From Caryophanales bacterium (GTDB taxonomy: Bacteria > Bacillota_I > Bacilli_A > RFN20 > CAG-826), in contig JALEUF010000172.1 of assembly GCA_022781015.1 (NCBI GenBank), forward strand, positions 1 to 15,230: DNA of 15,230 nucleotides, given 5' to 3'. Positions 13,723-15,230 of the stretch are shown here, piece by piece. Numbering within the stretch: the stretch's first letter is position 1; each line of letters begins with the position of its first letter. A model generated the notes under the pieces. That model was given only the letters and a program-made list of their open reading frames with translations. It had not been told where the DNA came from and did not search any database. Both the position numbers and the translations under genes were made by a program.

Positions 13723-13752
13723 AGGCCGCGAAATAAAAATGCGGCCTTTTTT
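13723..13752 (+). terminator. Terminator of the antiporter unit
   Basis: A 7-bp GC-rich stem (AGGCCGC at 13723-13729 with GCGGCCT at 13741-13747) encloses an 11-nt loop and runs into TTTTTT (13747-13752). The minus-strand side has no T-run, so it acts on plus-strand transcripts only. Confidence 0.9.
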
Positions 13753-13765
13753 AATACATGGGTCG
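13751..13765 (-). repeat. 15-bp repeat unit, copy 2 (inverted)
   Basis: TTAATACATGGGTCG is the exact reverse complement of 52-66. It begins at the last two bases of the antiporter terminator T-run. A separate 10-bp direct repeat TCGAATATTT flanks the terminator (13700-13709 and 13763-13772). Function is unknown. Confidence 0.4.
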
Positions 13766-13792
13766 AATATTTTATTGATTTGATGGTTTTTA

Positions 13793-15230
13793 TTAATGCT
13801 CTTTCTTTCGTTTTAGCAAGACTATTCCAGTAGCAACTGCTAACACTGATGCTAAGCCTAATATAGCAATCACAATAACTTCATTATTCTTGTTAAATGA
13901 AGGTTGGTTTCTTAAATTAGGCGCTACAAAAGCATTGTCAACAAAAGATAATGTTTTTCCTTCATGTCTTGCCCAGGCTTCTAATCTATTTCTAGCAGTA
14001 TAAATTACATAATCAGTAGAAATCGAGAAGGTATTCTTTTCATCGTTAGAAAGTTCATTAAGGTAAGAAATTGCTAAATCTAGCTTAGACGTGCATTGAT
14101 TTGCGTTATCTTCATACATGATGAAATTAGCAACATTAGAAGCTGATTTAAGAGTTTCATCGAATGCGATTCTAGAAATATTGACATCTAGATTATATTG
14201 TTTTCCTTCATAAGTAATATTGAATTGCTTCTTGGAAATGGTTCCACCACTTAAAGCATCTTCATAGGTAAACATGTAATCAGCGAAATTAAATTCAGTG
14301 GTTTCGATGGTTTTACCGCTAGAATAAACTAAAGACATTTTTATATCGGATTTAATGATGCTTTCACCTGGATGGAATGATTTATCACAAGTTAAATTAA
14401 CGTTAGAAAGAATATCGGCACTAGTTGAAGAGGCTTTATATAATTGAATATTTTGTTGGCCTTTTGCATAATACCTAAATCTATTTTGATCACTAGCATT
14501 ATTAAATTTTAAAGTGCATCCGTTTGAGGCGATTAATGCATTACCGTTAGAAAAAGTGATTTCATTTTTCTGTGGAGAGGAAAATGAAAGCAGAGAATTT
14601 TTCTCTTGCTTAGCAGCTATATAACTGCCACTAGAGGATTTAATACTATATCCACCAGAATATGATTCGAGAGTAAATTTAGCAGCTTCAGTAGTTTTAT
14701 CATAGGTAATCTTATTATTTGAAATAGTTATAGAAACAGTGTTATTAGAAACATCTAAAGAATCTAGTCCGCCGTTAAAAGCGACATTACCTTTTTCGTA
14801 AACAATTAAATAATCCCCATCAGTTAATTCGGCTTGGGATGTTACTTTATCCCATGTTGTTGGAGTTAATGGAACTTCTACCGTTACTAATAAGGATGCA
14901 CTACCATCACCATAAGGAGCAATAACATCAATTGTTGTAGTTCCTTCACCAATAGCGGTAACTAAACCAGTATCAATATCTACGCTAGCAACTTTATCAT
15001 CTTGGCTTTCATACAAGAAAAGTCTAGAGGCATCGCTAGGAGTAGTTATAACAGTTTTCTCCATATCATAAGTATCGCCAACCGTCAGTTTGACCGAGCT
15101 AGGGTCAACACTTAAAGATGATGTCGCAACAAATGGAGAAACTTTAACAGGAACGTTGACTGTAGCTATTTTCCCATTTTTAGTCGCCGTGACAATGATA
15201 TTTGCGTTGCCTTCGCTAATGCCTTCTATT
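13793..15230 (-). CDS. Membrane-anchored surface protein with BIG2-like domains (N terminus outside window)
   Basis: The frame is open to the right edge of the window: 55 complete codons precede the first internal ATG (15064), so that ATG is not the start. At least 478 residues are present. The first part contains two Ig-like (BIG2-type) units, with phrases such as EGISEGNANIIVTA and GLVTAIGEGTTTIDVIA, then a beta-rich domain (from TPTTWDKVTSQAELTDGDYLI to NIQLYKAS) and another Ig-like stretch (FHPGESIIKSDIKM onward). The last 31 residues are a hydrophobic segment followed by KRKKEH, a C-terminal membrane anchor; no LPxTG motif is seen. It is therefore exported and anchored, probably an adhesin or polymer-binding protein. 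No clear terminator follows it on the minus strand. Confidence 0.85.
   Translation of the reverse strand, partial: IEGISEGNANIIVTATKNGKIATVNVPVKVSPFVATSSLSVDPSSVKLTVGDTYDMEKTVITTPSDASRLFLYESQDDKVASVDIDTGLVTAIGEGTTTIDVIAPYGDGSASLLVTVEVPLTPTTWDKVTSQAELTDGDYLIVYEKGNVAFNGGLDSLDVSNNTVSITISNNKITYDKTTEAAKFTLESYSGGYSIKSSSGSYIAAKQEKNSLLSFSSPQKNEITFSNGNALIASNGCTLKFNNASDQNRFRYYAKGQQNIQLYKASSTSADILSNVNLTCDKSFHPGESIIKSDIKMSLVYSSGKTIETTEFNFADYMFTYEDALSGGTISKKQFNITYEGKQYNLDVNISRIAFDETLKSASNVANFIMYEDNANQCTSKLDLAISYLNELSNDEKNTFSISTDYVIYTARNRLEAWARHEGKTLSFVDNAFVAPNLRNQPSFNKNNEVIVIAILGLASVLAVATGIVLLKRKKEH

Noticed and set aside
15064..15230. Start of the surface protein at the ATG at 15064
   Set aside because: The same frame is open for 55 codons further to the window edge and encodes BIG2-like sequence, so the ATG is internal.
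1..15230. CRISPR array, insertion sequence, phage or toxin-antitoxin genes
   Set aside because: No regularly spaced repeats, transposase or integrase motifs, or recognisable toxin-antitoxin pairs are seen.

Overview
The window looks like a chromosomal segment from a low-GC Gram-positive bacterium (Bacillota). It could be one of the uncultured gut-type Bacilli/Erysipelotrichia-like lineages, but that finer placement is inference. The DNA is AT-rich and arginine is written mostly as AGA/AGG. TGA is used as a stop (for example at 3907-3909) and Trp is TGG, so the genetic code is standard. There is one lipoprotein signal and one membrane-anchored surface protein with Ig-like repeats. I see no phage, transposon or CRISPR genes.

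Layout. (1) 1-300: the end of a transcription unit from the left (terminator) and a minus-strand tRNA-Gln(CTG) with encoded CCA, its own promoter and its own terminator. (2) 354-2430, plus strand: uridine kinase, a metal-dependent amidohydrolase and a short pyroglutamyl-peptidase-like protein, closed by a strong terminator. (3) 2375-3428, minus strand: a possible 52-residue protein and an ArsP_2/putative manganese-transporter-type membrane protein. (4) 3496-4727, plus strand: a two-CBS-domain protein overlapping an Mrp/NBP35 Fe-S carrier ATPase. The first gene appears to be leaderless. (5) 4728-8968, minus strand: a PlsC-type acyltransferase with a zinc ribbon, a large unrecognised protein with Sel1-like helical repeats, and a lipoprotein with a duplicated domain. 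(6) 9135-10801, minus strand: two overlapping ATP-grasp (RimK-like) ligases. (7) 10882-13752: a LysR-type regulator divergent from a CPA2 cation/proton antiporter and a small membrane protein, ending in a strong terminator. (8) 13793 to the right edge, minus strand: the C-terminal part of a surface protein whose frame runs off the window.

How the genes work together. The LysR/antiporter pair is the clearest regulatory unit. Their 128-bp shared intergenic region holds three T-N11-A dyads of one pattern, offset by 21 and 10 bp, which is the geometry expected for LysR-family recognition and activation sites. The ATP-grasp pair (4-bp overlap) is probably a two-enzyme peptide-bond-forming or tailoring module of unknown substrate. 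Several genes (at 2533, 3496, 6029, 7989) have no Shine-Dalgarno sequence but a -10-like hexamer 6-8 nt before the ATG, while the other genes have an SD or overlap the upstream gene. This suggests a mixed leadered/leaderless translation strategy.

Most genes are ordinary housekeeping or accessory genes. I did not find a clear new defence or mobile system. The points most worth a second look are the leaderless geometry, the LysR operator array, the ATP-grasp pair, a 15-bp motif repeated in inverted orientation after two terminators 13.7 kb apart, and the unassigned 635-residue protein.
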